Made by a program: the position numbers and the translations under genes. DNA of 64,000 nt, from assembly GCA_949825025.1 (NCBI GenBank), contig OX463778.1:53384364-53448363 (forward strand), in the 5' to 3' direction. The notes under the pieces are model-generated. The model did no database searches, was not told where the DNA came from, and worked only from the letters and a program-made list of their open reading frames with translations. Shown piece by piece: positions 32,880 through 44,651 of the stretch (position 1 is its first letter; each line of letters starts with the position of its first letter). Source of the DNA: Siphlonurus alternatus (lineage: Eukaryota > Arthropoda > Insecta > Ephemeroptera > Siphlonuridae).

Positions 32880-33500
32880 GACTATCACACACATGATTCT
32901 GACTGTCCCACTAATAAGGAATGTTTTGTATTTGCTGTTTCCAGTTCTAAAAAGTTTTTTTTTTTTTAATTTCATTAGATTAACCAAACCCTTCTAGTTT
33001 CTGGCTTTGATCTTAACTATCTGTGTTATCTCTACCTTAAATCGGAAATGGAAGAACGGACATGGAACAACTAGTTCAATATAATTATATGCTTCATTTT
33101 TCAGTAAAGTGACATAATTAAAAAAATAGTACCTCCCCTTTCCCCCGAAAAGAACAAAAATACACGAAATTTCTTCCCCGGTGTTAAAATAGAACCTTAT
33201 TTTTTTACTTAATTCTTTTAATTCACAGATTTTTTTTTTCATGCATTTCATATTCATAAAAATGCTCAAAGCTCGTCTTTATTTTCAAGGTTAACTTGTT
33301 AAATTAACATGAAAATGTCCTCCTCCTGCCAAATTAATATTTTTACATTGACAAATGTCAAGAGCTACAGGAACAACTATTACACACTTTATATGGAGAC
33401 ATATTCTGCATTGCGAACATTTTTGGAGTAGTTAGCAAATGTTATTCACGCTCTGAATTTATTTTGCATAATTTTTTCAAATAACATATACTTACAATAG
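32880..33500. other. AT-rich noncoding stretch
   Basis: Nothing recognised. Confidence 0.55.
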
Positions 33501-33565
33501 CAGGGGTGTCATGGGAGAATAACCCTGGGGGCTAGGGGGTAATTTTTTTATGGGGGGGGGGGTCA
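33501..33565. mobile_element. Possible hAT-type end with G11 run
   Basis: CAGGGGTGTCATGGGAGAAT followed by GGGGGCTAGGGGGTAA and a G11 run (33552-33562). The CAGGGG start plus poly-G resembles the other hAT-like fragments here, but no partner end is visible. Confidence 0.35.
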
Positions 33566-34282
33566 ATCTGTACTGTCTGTATATATATACCGACCCTATA
33601 TATATGCGCACGTATAACACTGGTTGACTATAATAATATGAACTAGTATAAGTCATTATAATATTAATATATATAATAAATGACAGGTGAAAAAGCGTAT
33701 GTTACCTCATGGAAAATATCCAGAGAGCTTCAATATAAAGACTTCGTTTTACTTCGATAAATGTGTAAAGGAAGCTATATAGTTATATTTTTACCAAGAA
33801 GTTTTTGAGAAAAGTTAGCGATGCGGAAGGAAGCAGTTGAATGGATCTGTCTCGCGGCCCTCGGAGGAAGTGTCGGCAACATATAGCTTCTTCTGTGTTT
33901 ATTTGCCACACACGTGCCTTCCTCGTGTGCACTCATCGAAAAACGAACAAAAAATATAAAAAGCTTTCCAGAGATATCTTTCTTTTACCTCGTTTGCTGT
34001 TCATAACAAGAAAGCTATACCCTTGTAATATATATATATCGACAATTGTAGCGTATAGTAAAAGAAATATTAGACTGAGCAAAGGCGAAAAAATTTGTAA
34101 AAAATAGTTTCAGTATAAAAAAAAAAAATGTAATTTGAATTAATTATTAATGTTATTTTTTTTTTCTTAACATCGGATAGAATATAGCTCCTTCTTGATT
34201 TGTTTTTGAGAATAGGCCGTAATATTATATGAACATGCACCCAAGCACATATTTGTAGTATATAATAATATTTTATAGCAGG
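33566..34282. other. AT-rich noncoding stretch
   Basis: A short GC-richer patch at 33815-33935 contains small open frames (one starts MRKEAVEWICLAALGG and stops after 21 codons), with no clear splice sites. Confidence 0.45.
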
Positions 34283-34617
34283 TGAATATTTTCAAATTCA
34301 AATTGTTATTTATTCAGCAACAGTTACAGAACCAAGGCACTAAATATAATAAAACAGACAACACTACACACACATAAAAAAAAAAAAAGAGAAAAGTATG
34401 ATACATAATAATAATCATAATGTAAGGCACTAATTATACATTGTCAAAGGAAAATATAAAAAAAAAGTATTAATAATTTAGAACAGAGCATTCATCACCT
34501 TAGTCCGAAATTGACATAATGAATTGTTGAAAATGTTCACATTGCAATGCTCAGATGCGAATTTGTTATAGTAATTTTGTACACGAGTACAAAAAACAAA
34601 CTTAGAAACATTTATTC
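34283..34617 (-). pseudogene. Non-LTR retrotransposon 3' end, minus strand (remnant)
   Basis: On the minus strand a frame reads VSKFVFCTRVQNYYNKFA, then NIFNNSLCQFRTKVMNALF, to a TAA at 34480-34478. F-x-x-RV-x-x-x-(W/Y)N followed by a short segment with F and a basic residue is the common C-terminal layout of LINE reverse transcriptases. A 3' UTR of about 190 bases follows with GCTGAATAAATAAC and ends in TTTGAATTTGAA, a LINE-style terminal repeat. Only the last 45 or so codons remain. Confidence 0.5.
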
Positions 34618-35255
34618 AGTATATGCAGTGAATAAGTTACCTTTTTTATTGCACCCCATATTATAAACTTTCATGCTTTTTTAGTATAACAGTTTCGTTC
34701 AGTGAAATATTTAATAAAATAATACTAGAATATTATTATAATAGAAAAATGTTTTTATATATTCAGTTAAAAAAATAATAATAAAAATAAAATATTATAC
34801 TAGCTTATAATCAAATTATTGACAAACTTGAAATTCAGTATACGATATGATTATAATTGGTTTGGTTGGTACACATTGTTTGAAAAAATGTTTTGAAATT
34901 ATTTTCACGAGCCAAGAAGTAAAATTAGGCACTATACTTTCGAATTAAACATCGATATATATTAACAAATTAGATATATTAATGTCAAGCAGCGTATTTC
35001 CAATTATTTTTAGATTTGATAGAGATTGTGGAGAAGTTATTCCTGTTTTTTAAACCACTTTTTCATTTATCTACATCAGACTTGGTAAATATATTATTAT
35101 GATAGCGGTCAAGTTAATTTATTACAACATAAATTAATCAGGATCAATTGAAAATGCTCGGCAATGTCCTAATTTCTGTCTTAATTAATCAAGTCTCTGG
35201 GTGCTGTTTGACCGCCGACCAAAGCACACATGCTGGTGGTCAGTACAGTAGATAC
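34618..35255. other. AT-rich noncoding stretch
   Basis: Nothing recognised. Confidence 0.55.
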
Positions 35256-35576
35256 AATGGAGTATTGTCCTCAAATTTTTTTATTGCAGAAATGGATAGA
35301 GGGTGAAAAGTTATGCTACCCTGATTTTTTTCCGATTTTTTAGAGCCCGGAAAGTATTTTTAAAAATTTATTGAAAGTCCTATTTGTGACGTCACGCGGC
35401 GTCAAGTCCTATCTTTTACTTAAGGAGCGGCGTCTCGTGACGTCACAAAAAGAACTTTCAACAATTCTTTAAAAATAGTTTCCGGGCTCTAAAAAATCTG
35501 AAAAAAATCAGGGTAGCATAACTTTGCACGCTCTATCCATTTCTGCAATAAAAAAAATTGAGGACAACACTCCATT
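35256..35576. mobile_element. AATGGA-type MITE, copy 2, CRE core
   Basis: Termini AATGGAGTATTGTCCTCAA and TTGAGGACAACACTCCATT. The arms share the GGATAGAGGGTG, TTATGCTACCCTGATTTTTT, TTTTTTAGAGCCCGGAAA and TTATTGAAAG landmarks. The core has a CRE on each side (35387 and 35438) flanking GGCGTCAAGTCCTATC and TAAGGAGCGGCGTCTC. Confidence 0.85.
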
Positions 35577-36485
35577 ATAACACACTCTAGTATTAAAGTG
35601 AAGAAGGTGTGCAGTGTCACCAACAAACCTGCACACACTTTTGCATTTTACTTCGACACATTATTGTCATAAATATTTTCTTGTAAGAAAATTCTTTGAC
35701 TGGAAATTTAATTTAATTTAATGCATATATGACTTATAATATTATGGTCACACAGTACTTCTCATAAAAAACTTATTATAAAAACGAGTTGGGAAATATA
35801 ATAATGTGTAAAATAATTTATAATGTGTCAAAATTATGAAATAAAGTCATAATTATATAGAGGACTTGATGAAATTAAAAAAATAATTGATTGTGTACAA
35901 TAAAATTTGTTGTAATTTAATTCTAATCCAGAATACGTTTTATATCATATAGAACAGTAACATAGGATTAAAACAAATGATAATAAAATATAAATATTAC
36001 AATCTGAGTTTTGAAAAATAAATTAATTTTTCGGTACAAATTTCATATAGTCAAGGCTCTTACCTAATAGCATCTAATAACAGTTAGTGCATAACTTGTA
36101 TAATTTAACTATAATGTTCGTGCATATAGATAAATACATATTATGTATTTTTATTTTTTGTATGTTGAAAAAATTGCTATGAATTCACTCTCGGTCAGTG
36201 ATATTTTATTTTGATGTTTTCGCTGCTCATTTCAATTTATAATAACAATCTTCAGGCGACGACTGTTGATGTTTTACAACTCCATTATTATTACATGTTC
36301 TTAAAACGTTCCCATAAAAATGGAAATTATTATATTAAATGATATCGCTCGAAGCGATAATAAATTTTCAAAGGTATTTTTGTGTAATAGGTTTATAGAG
36401 ACACGTTTTCTTAAAAATACGAACTAAAATATTGAATATTGATGTTGCAATAAAAGAATCCATCAACAGTTTAAGATCAATGAAA
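35577..36485. other. AT-rich noncoding stretch
   Basis: Nothing recognised. Confidence 0.55.
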
Positions 36486-37251
36486 AATGGGTTGGCTGCA
36501 CGGCCGATTTTAAGTGGCGGAAACGAAAGAGGAGGTGCTGAAATGCAGGTGTGAATTTTATGCGAATTTTTTGAGCACTGTAACTTTGTATAAATGCAGT
36601 TTTAAAAGGTGCATTTCACCTGGAAGCCATCGCCTACCGCCTTTGACGTCATCGAAATGTCAGGTTCGGTTCACTATAGATATGCATACCTGTACTCACC
36701 TGCATAACAGGTAGCCAATCAAAAACAATCCAGCCAAAATTCAAAATTTCAAATGCCTAGCCTGATCGAAGTGGATGAGTTTTAAAACTTAAAAAATGCA
36801 CATTATTCCATGTACGCGTACTGTAAAAACACACTGGGAGATAAGTAATATTACAAACATACCTTTCATCATATTTAAATAATAGAAATTGTTTCTCAAA
36901 TAGTTTCATTTTATTGAAGAGAAGATGCAATATCAAGTCCTTCCACCACACTCTCTTTTTAAATGATTGGCGCCGTTAGCAGCAATCAGCCAATGAAAAT
37001 GTGTAAATTTATCATACTGGACTCCTTCCGTATCTGCTGAATATCTATTGAATTATTATATTAAACCTAAAACTGAGTCTCTTTTCTTATCTACGAAGAT
37101 AGTAGGATGCCGTAGGATTCATATTTAACTTTATTAAGACCCTTGAATCATAATTTTTAAATGTCTTTTCAACCCCCTATTTGCTGCTGCTAAAACCATT
37201 AGTGGAATGATTGAAAAATAAATACAGTTTTAATTTCGACTATCCTAGCAT

Positions 37252-37324
37252 GGGCGTCTGTGGCCTAGTGGAAGTACACTTGTCATCCACGCAGAAGTTT
37301 TAGGTTCAAATCCCCTCTGGGTCA
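37252..37324 (+). pseudogene. tRNA-like sequence in the left palindrome arm
   Basis: A-box TGGCCTAGTGG and B-box GGTTCAAATCC at tRNA-like spacing, starting GGGCGTCTG. The T-stem and acceptor stem do not pair properly, so this is not a functional tRNA. It could still serve as a Pol III promoter. Confidence 0.55.
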
Positions 37325-37602
37325 TTTTATATTTTTAGTAGCACGAGGAAGTTTATTTCACATTTTTAATGCAGACGGGGTAAAATAATATTATTATTTC
37401 TTACAATATAATTATATTATATTATTATAAGTCACACTTTTCCATATAAATACGCACTTCAAAAACTTTGCAAAAAAAAAAAAAAGCGTGTCATACAATG
37501 ATAGAAAAATTAATAACAAATCATAAAAGACAAAACAATTTTACCCCGTCTGCATTAAAAATGTGAAATAAACTTCCTCGTGCTACTAAAAATATAAAAT
37601 GA

Positions 37603-37672
37603 CCCAGAGGGGATTTGAACCTAAAACTTCTGCGTGGATGACAAGTGTACTTCCACTAGGCCACAGACGCCC
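37603..37672 (-). pseudogene. tRNA-like sequence in the right palindrome arm
   Basis: Exact inverted copy of 37252-37324. Together the two Pol III-type promoters point towards the palindrome centre. Confidence 0.55.
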
Positions 37673-38438
37673 ATGCTAGGATAGTCGAAATTAAAACTGT
37701 ATTTATTTTTCAATCATTCCACTAATGGTTTTAGCAGCAGCAAATAGGGGGTTGAAAAGACATTTAAAAATTATGATTCAAGGGTCTTAATAAAGTTAAA
37801 TATGAATCCTACGGCATCCTACTATCTTCGTAGATAAGAAAAGAGACTCAGTTTTAGGTTTAATATAATAATTCAATAGATATTCAGCAGATACGGAAGG
37901 AGTCCAGTATGATAAATGTACACATTTTCATTGGCTGATTGCTGCTAACGGCGCCAATCATTTAAAAAGAGAGTGTGGTGGAAGGACTTGATATTGCATC
38001 TTCTCTTCAATAAAATGAAACTATTTGAGAAACAATTTCTATTATTTAAATATGATGAAAGGTATGTTTGTAATATTACTTATCTCCCAGTGTGTTTTTA
38101 CAGTACGCGTACATGGAATAATGTGCATTTTTTAAGTTTTAAAACTCATCCACTTCGATCAGGCTAGGCATTTGAAATTTTGAATTTTGGCTAGATTGTT
38201 TTTGATTGGCTACCTGTTATGCAGGTGAGTACAGGTATGCATATCTATAGTGAACCGAACCTGACATTTCGATGACGTCAAAGGCGGTAGGCGATGGCTT
38301 CCAGGTGAAATGCATCTTTTAAAACTGCATTTATACAAAGTTACAGTGCTCAAAAAATTCGCATAAAATTCACACCTGCATTTCAGCACCTCCTCTTTCG
38401 TTTCCGCCACTTAAAATCGGCCGTGCAGCCAACCCATT

Positions 38439-38734
38439 GTTCAAACTAGGAAAATAGTTTTTAAAAGTCTCGAATTCATTTTATTCGTCCAATTCCAATT
38501 AAATTTGATGCATATATTAATAACAATTATAAACAAATAAGCATTGTGCATGCTGGGTAAGACACGTCCAAGTGCAACATACAAAACATCAAACAAATTA
38601 TTAAATATCATGCACTGGAAAAAGGCTAGTTATTGTGAGAAATTTTTTACTAATTTTCCGAAATCTTCATATTTTTTAATGATATTGATAATTCATATAC
38701 AGTTCATTTTTATTTGAGGATAAATTGTGGAGGA
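38439..38734. other. AT-rich noncoding stretch
   Basis: Nothing recognised. Confidence 0.5.
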
Positions 38735-38900
38735 TCACATTGCACGGCGAGATGGTTCAATCATGTGATCTGTCTCAATCAGCTGTGACCAGCTGATCAA
38801 CCACGCCCATCGTCACGGCTAATTATTTAAATTGTCTTGTTGAGCGTGTGCCCAAAATGCGCGGGAGGTCTTAAAAACATCCAACTTTGCATGCGTGAAG
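38735..38900. promoter_or_regulatory. Islet with palindromic E-box and GATCACAT motifs
   Basis: Contains TCAGCTGTGACCAGCTGA (two CAGCTG E-boxes in a palindrome) and GATCACATTG with its inverted partner CAATCATGTGATC. GC-richer than the flanks. Regulatory function is inferred only. Confidence 0.3.
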
Positions 38901-40429
38901 CACCACGCCTTATTATATAATGTGTTCCGTGTATGTTTGCTTAAGACTTACATGGAACAGCTGTTGTGTAAAAAATTATAATATGGCTTTGGTAAAAAAA
39001 TGAATGTGTTGTACAGTAAATATTTTACCGTACAGTACTTTTTTACTACATGATAATATTACGTGTATTTTTAGTTTATTTATATTAATTATTATGAAAA
39101 TCAATTAAATGTTGTTTTTATGATATTTTAAATTGAGTTATTGCTACAGCGATGTTAATATTGTAACATTACAAATTTCATCAGGTAGAATGCAGAGCCA
39201 ATGTTACAATTCAATGTAATTATTAATTAATTTAATGTGTAATATGAGAACAATGAAGCAAAATAATACCACTATAACTATTACGAGTATGTTGTATTTA
39301 TTCACGAAACAATTAAATTAATATAATAGAGTAAAATTAAGATTAAATTCCAAATACAAACAACTAAACTATCTTGATTAAAATAAACAATTATGACCGT
39401 GCATAAATTATTGTTATATTATAAACAAAAAAAGATTTGGACGATTAAAGACCGTATACAACAATGTATTTTAAACACTGTAAACACAGGCAACACCCAA
39501 CAAAACAAATAGCACAACCTGAGTAATTATTGCAGGTTCGGTCCATAGAGGTTATAATTGTTGTGTCCTTTGTTGATTCGATCACACAATTCTTGACAGA
39601 TGGGTGATTGATGGAGAACAAGCGAGGGAATTTTCAAGTCTATTAATTTTTAATACAAATTTCGTAACTTCTTGGTTTAGTGAATCAGTTGTTATGAAAT
39701 ATTCGGATTATATATGATAAAATTTGTAAAATAAATGGGAAATTTATATTTTCTATATTAATATTTGTAAATTTTTTATTTTGTGGTTGTAAAAGTACAC
39801 CAAGTACTATTTTAGCAGCAGTATAGTCAGTTGCATTGTAGATCGCAAGTGCAGTGAATATTTAAAGAACTATTTTATGGTAGCTATAATATACAAGTAT
39901 AGCAAATTCATTCAAAGCTGCATGCAAATCGGCGTTATATGTTTAAGGAGACCGCACAGTATATATTTAAAAAAACTATACAGTTGTTAAATTTGAATTC
40001 GTGAAGTTCATAAAATATTGAAGTTCGGTTGTTTTTAAAGCCTGCAAGTAAAAAAGTCATCATTATTATTACATTTTAGTCTCATAGTTCGTTGATTTCA
40101 TTGTTATGAAATCTCCCCAGTAACATTATCAAGTACAATTAAGAAACATGAACTATATAATTTCCCAGAGAGTTTCTTCAGAAATCAATCTTGGCTGCGA
40201 GGTATAAAAAGGAAGGGGAGGTTTGATAATTACTAACCGGAAGTGCCGGCTGAAATGATCACCGGTTTACTGCCTGTCAATTTAGCTGCTGCCTCTTCCT
40301 GGCTCTCTCCATACTTCGAATTTAAAGGTGCTGAAGTGCAGTTCGATTTAAGACATCAAACATCAATAAACGAATTGAATAAAAGATAATTTTGGAAAAC
40401 TGTGGAAAAACGTAATTTTAAAAAATAAG
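38901..40429. other. AT-rich noncoding stretch
   Basis: Nothing recognised. Confidence 0.55.
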
Positions 40430-40555
40430 TTAAACACCCAATAGCATATCTAGATTAAACTCTAAGCCAGGGCTAACTTTGATGATTTTAAAAAACGAAA
40501 TCATCAAAATTAGCCCAGATCTGATCTATAATATGCATCAGTCGGGTGAATTTAA
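40430..40555. mobile_element. Probable TTAA foldback, 126 bp
   Basis: TTAA at both ends (40430, 40552), with arms CACCCAATAGCATATCTAGA and the reverse-complementary partner ending CAGTCGGGTG. Inner arms GGGCTAACTTTGATGATTT and AAATCATCAAAATTAGCCC. The ends are offset by two bases, so the TTAA assignment is tentative. Confidence 0.55.
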
Positions 40556-40561
40556 ATTATA

Positions 40562-40688
40562 GGGGCATTCACAAATCGTTAGTTTTCTAATTTTGTTTTG
40601 GACACAATTTCAGTACCTATATTTTTTCAAGACTTGAAATTTTGGTACTTAAAAGTAGCCTAAAATATTTGTGAATGTTACTTCCCCC
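40562..40688. mobile_element. Foldback MITE-like element, 127 bp
   Basis: Termini GGGGCATTCACAAAT and ATTTGTGAATGTTACTTCCCC. The interior is weakly paired (TTTTGGTACTT against AGTACCTATA). It lies directly after the 40430 element. Confidence 0.5.
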
Positions 40689-41343
40689 CTCCTCCCTCAA
40701 ATTATATTTTAGCCGAATTTAGCTGCAATGCATTAAAAAACACGCAATTCAAAATTTTATAATTTTCAGTCATACTCCCAAAAAATTCGCTCTTCCACAT
40801 GCTTTCAAAACATCGATTTCACTGCCATCTATTTTGACAGGAAAATGTCTCCAATGTTCATTATTAATTTTTAACAACCCTCCATCCACTTAAATTACTT
40901 CAGTAAAAATACTACAGTATGCATTCTTTGAGTACTGCACTTAAATAAAAAGTGTAGACACTGCATAATGTAAGAAAGAAGGAAATGGGGGCGGTGGCTC
41001 AAAACCCTGGGAGCTATCGCCAATCATCTCTAGCTTATAAACAAAGGGTTATACCTTACAAAAAAGATGTTATAATAATTTTACTGGCTTGACAATAAAA
41101 AAGGGTTTATTACCAACACACCTATATGTTGCGGTCATGTGATGCACCGGAGTTAATCAACGCAGGTAATATTACATTAATTATTTCCTATACAAAAAGT
41201 ATACCTTGTATTTTAACTACCTGATCAGATAATTTACCCTCACCATATTTGTACATACTTTAGTTCATTTTAATCTCGGGACGAACGTTTCTTCAATTAA
41301 TATTGGAGCTATAATATACACATAAGGATAAAGATTTGTAACT
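40689..41343. other. AT-rich noncoding stretch
   Basis: Nothing recognised. Confidence 0.5.
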
Positions 41344-41473
41344 TTGATGAGAGAGGTGTCCGTATTCATTATACTCCTCGACTGTACGCCGATAAACAGA
41401 CCTAAAGGTTGATGAGAGAGGTGTCCGTATTCATTATACTCCTCGACTGTACGCCGATAAACAGACCTGCAGG
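41344..41473 (+). repeat. 65-bp perfect tandem duplication
   Basis: Two units beginning TTGATGAGAGAGGTGTCCG and ending AAACAGACCT are identical over about 60 bases, differing only at the last bases (AAAGG against GCAGG). Very recent. The unit is GC-richer than its surroundings. Confidence 0.92.
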
Positions 41474-42169
41474 TATAACGTTTTTGCCTTTCCGAAGTGT
41501 ATATTATATCGTATTTAATGTAAATTTATGTTACAAAAAAACAAATTGAATTTTGAAAATGCTTTACGATTATATCTTCTTTCACAAGTTGTAACATGTT
41601 TTTTTTTTAAATATATTAAGACACACCCACCAAAGTTGTCTCGACTTTGCAATTATATTCTCAGATCATTACTCATAATGTTCATATAATTACCGCATGC
41701 TATTATATTTATGTATTACCTTTACCGTAATATATAATATCTTAATGATCAATTGTGTTCTATAACGCACTGGCTAATTACAACAACGTTTGCATATAAT
41801 TATTATTTTAATATAAATAACAATATCAACATTGAAATAATTGAACATACTACTCTTATCAATAAATCATTACCTTGTATTAGTTGATACATACGAACAA
41901 GTGCTTTGCAATAGAGTGCCAATAAGATTATATAATAAAAAGTAAGAGTGTTTCGTCACCATATACGGTTTATAAATATATTGATATGATCGAATCTTAT
42001 ATGTACACATAAGCTTATAAGTATGTAGGAAATCAGTTTTGATAATGCTGCAGCATGACTAACGCTTTCTTTGACCTGTATAGGCAAACATAATAAAATG
42101 GCCTCAAGTAATAAGTGAGAGATAAAAAAAAAAAAAAATAGCTGGGATGGAGTAATAGGCAGTCGTCAG
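41474..42169. other. AT-rich noncoding stretch
   Basis: Nothing recognised. Confidence 0.5.
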
Positions 42170-42392
42170 TCATTAATAATAACAAATCGGTCACCGCCTT
42201 TCTTGCAGCCACCTGGCAGGTAAATTCGACCTGTTAGGACGGTCACGTGACCTGGCGAGGTGCAAATTGCAGGGTAAATTTGGCCCATGATGAACTGCAT
42301 GGTCCTGAATTTGCGGAGTGATAAAAGAAGATGCCGAATGTTATCAGCGGTGTTTGGGAAGTAGGTTGAAGTCATATAAGAATGCTTCATGG
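42170..42392. other. GC-elevated islet, possible exon or enhancer
   Basis: About 45% G+C and open on the minus strand for 74 codons (42390-42166). It includes TSPGHVTVLTGRIYLPGG, with no recognised domain. Plus-strand words GGTCACGTGACC, CACCTGGCAGGTAA and TTGCAGGGTAAATT look like E-box or splice motifs. I cannot choose between coding and regulatory. Confidence 0.25.
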
Positions 42393-44534
42393 ACTAATGC
42401 TGTAGGGCATTTAAATTTGCCTTAAGCCTTTCTAAATTCATATATACTGTATGTTATTTTTTTTTTTTTAATCATTATAAAGTGATAATACCTTTCATGG
42501 TAAAATATAATAATAAAAAAATAATATATATTTCGCATGTAATGTGATATTTGATTTATTTCTTGTTTAAAAAAAGTACTTTCTATTTCGCAGAATAATA
42601 CTTAATAAAAAAAAAGTGTAAAATTTGTTCTTGTTAATTAAGTTAAGTTGTACAACAACGCTCTGTAAAAGTGTTAAATATTTCCCATTAATATATTATG
42701 GTAATTTAGTGGTGCAGATAAAGAGAGTGTTCTGAAAATCTGAAAACTTCGAATTTAATTTATTACATTATTGTCCGAGTTATAATTATTATCAAAGAGG
42801 GAATATTTTTTTTACATAAAAATTCATTAGAAGATGTTAAATTAATTCCGTCACGCTACATGAGACGGTAATTGAAGCTCGAACAGTGTCATATTGACTA
42901 ATGTCGTTCTTTGCGTTAGTTCGGGTTACAAAAAGTTGTCATATAGGTAAATAATTACTCTTTAAATTTACATCCCGCTATTTCAACCCCCTGAGCACAC
43001 CAGTGCCATCTATCAGCAGTATTGATACGCTGAGTTGAGCTTTACTGTTTAGCACAAAGGTGGCAGCACCATAAACATCCACACGAATAAGGGATAAAAA
43101 TGTAAATATTATTTTCGTAAATAGAGTGAAATATTTTTTATATATCAAAGAAAAATAACGTTTCCGTATATTTTTTTAAACTAAATATTTAATTTCACTT
43201 TAAATTTTTTTATCATGATATTTTATAAAAGGGACAATAATTCATGATATTATTTTGACATTTAAATTTATTACGATAAAAAAAAAACACACTGGACGTA
43301 TTTTTTTCAAAGTACTCGCTGGTTCAATTAATGCACGGAATCTTTTCATCGCGGGAACGCACGATAAATCAGACGTTTAGGAACCACATTCTTTTTTGTG
43401 CGACTGATGAATGGGTTCGTGATGTCACTAAAACGCTACTGGACGACTAGATTCCAGATTGCGAAGAACAAGCTCGCTAAATCGATGGTTTTACAGCAAA
43501 CATTCGTTCTATGTAGATAGTTTTGTATAAGCTGGTTCTGTTTCACACAGCAATGCAGTTACGCTGAATTTGATTTTGTTTCAAAAATTCCTTTTCATTT
43601 AATAAATATTTTTTATTGAGATATAAATGAATGTATTGTTCTTTGAGCATTGAGCAGATGCAAACTAGCTTTCGTCCACTAAAGGTCAATTTCATATTTT
43701 GTTTACACAGAGATAACAACCTTTATGCTGGTTTGATCCCCATATAACATCATATAATGTAACATGTTTACCCACATATTCGTATTTTATACTTCCCATG
43801 AATGTAATACACTGCATGTCGACGATATGCAGTTTAATATATACCTCCGTCCCGAGTTTACCTGGCTGGTATCAGCACACGAGCTTTATTGTTGTTTGAC
43901 GAGCGTCTTTATTGACCTCGTCCACGCTTGGTGGAGTCGGTGCTGGCTGTAGGATATATAGAAGTTGCACTGGCGAGATTTGAAGCGATTTGAAACAGCC
44001 GTGGCAACAAGAAATTGCGAGGAGTGATTTGTTGATATAGGCGATGTATATAAAGGGGGTCAATTCTTGTAATATTATTCAAAGCTGGAAATTGAATTTG
44101 ATGTTCGAACCAAGAAACGGGAAGTTACGTTAAATTAATTAAATTAGACGACCTTCTTTCTTCAGGGTTCTCCTAGTCTATATTATATTCTGGTAACAAT
44201 TGACTTCGCCAGTTCAACGAATTTGATTTAATTCTGTAATTGCTGTATGTTTTTTTTTTTATTTTCATTGAAAAATCACTTTATATAATATATACTGCAC
44301 ACAATATATGTTTTGATAGATTATAATATGTTATGCGAATTACTAACAACTTATCTGAAGATCATAGAAGATGGTACTTGTGGTATAATAAAATATATAT
44401 TAAGCTTCTATACAATTATATTAGTACTGACAATTAATTGTGATTTTGTAATAAAGAGTGCGTTTAAAAAGATGAGGAAAATTGACATGCTGTTGAACGA
44501 TATTATAATTTATGTGACGTCACAGAGACGTCTT
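42393..44534. other. Mostly AT-rich noncoding stretch
   Basis: Patches of higher G+C at 42990-43080, 43310-43480 and 43840-43960 have no convincing splice sites or domains. An isolated GTGACGTCAC is at 44514. Confidence 0.45.
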
Positions 44535-44651
44535 CATTATGTAATGGTGATCATGTTAAATTAATAAATTATACTCATTATGTAATGGTGATCATGTTAA
44601 ATTAATAAATTATACTCATTATGTAATGGTGATCATGTTAAATTAATAATA
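44535..44651 (+). repeat. 41-bp tandem repeat, three copies
   Basis: Units starting CATTATGTAATGGTGATCAT occur at 44535, 44576 and 44617 and are nearly identical. The third is cut in its A/T end. Confidence 0.92.

Larger units (their letters stand above)
36486..38438. mobile_element. 1.95-kb almost perfect palindrome
   Basis: The left arm (36486 to about 37386) and right arm (about 37538 to 38438) are reverse complements over about 900 bases. I could find only a few differences (near 36610, 36732 and 37008 against their partners). A 150-base AT-rich loop separates them. The outer ends are AATGGGTTGGCTGCACGG and CCGTGCAGCCAACCCATT. Each arm holds a CRE (36644, 38273), a CAGGTGAGTACAGGTATGC word and a tRNA-like sequence. 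Open frames in one arm recur exactly in the other only because of the palindrome. No transposase and no clear target duplication are seen. An assembly fold-over must be excluded. Confidence 0.9.

Noticed and set aside
33819..33884. 21-codon ORF MRKEAVEWICLAALGG
   Set aside because: Too short, with no splice or expression context, despite an acceptable start context.
37252..37672. Functional tRNA genes in the palindrome arms
   Set aside because: A- and B-boxes are present but the acceptor and T stems do not pair, so at best these are tRNA-derived promoters.
36514..38410. Two pairs of identical open frames (36514-36714 with 38210-38410; 36757-36951 with 37973-38167)
   Set aside because: They are the same sequence on opposite arms of the palindrome, not a gene duplication; no domain is recognised.
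42166..42390. 74-codon minus-strand frame as a gene
   Set aside because: Composition is plausible but there is no domain, clear splice site or neighbour support; recorded only as an ambiguous islet.
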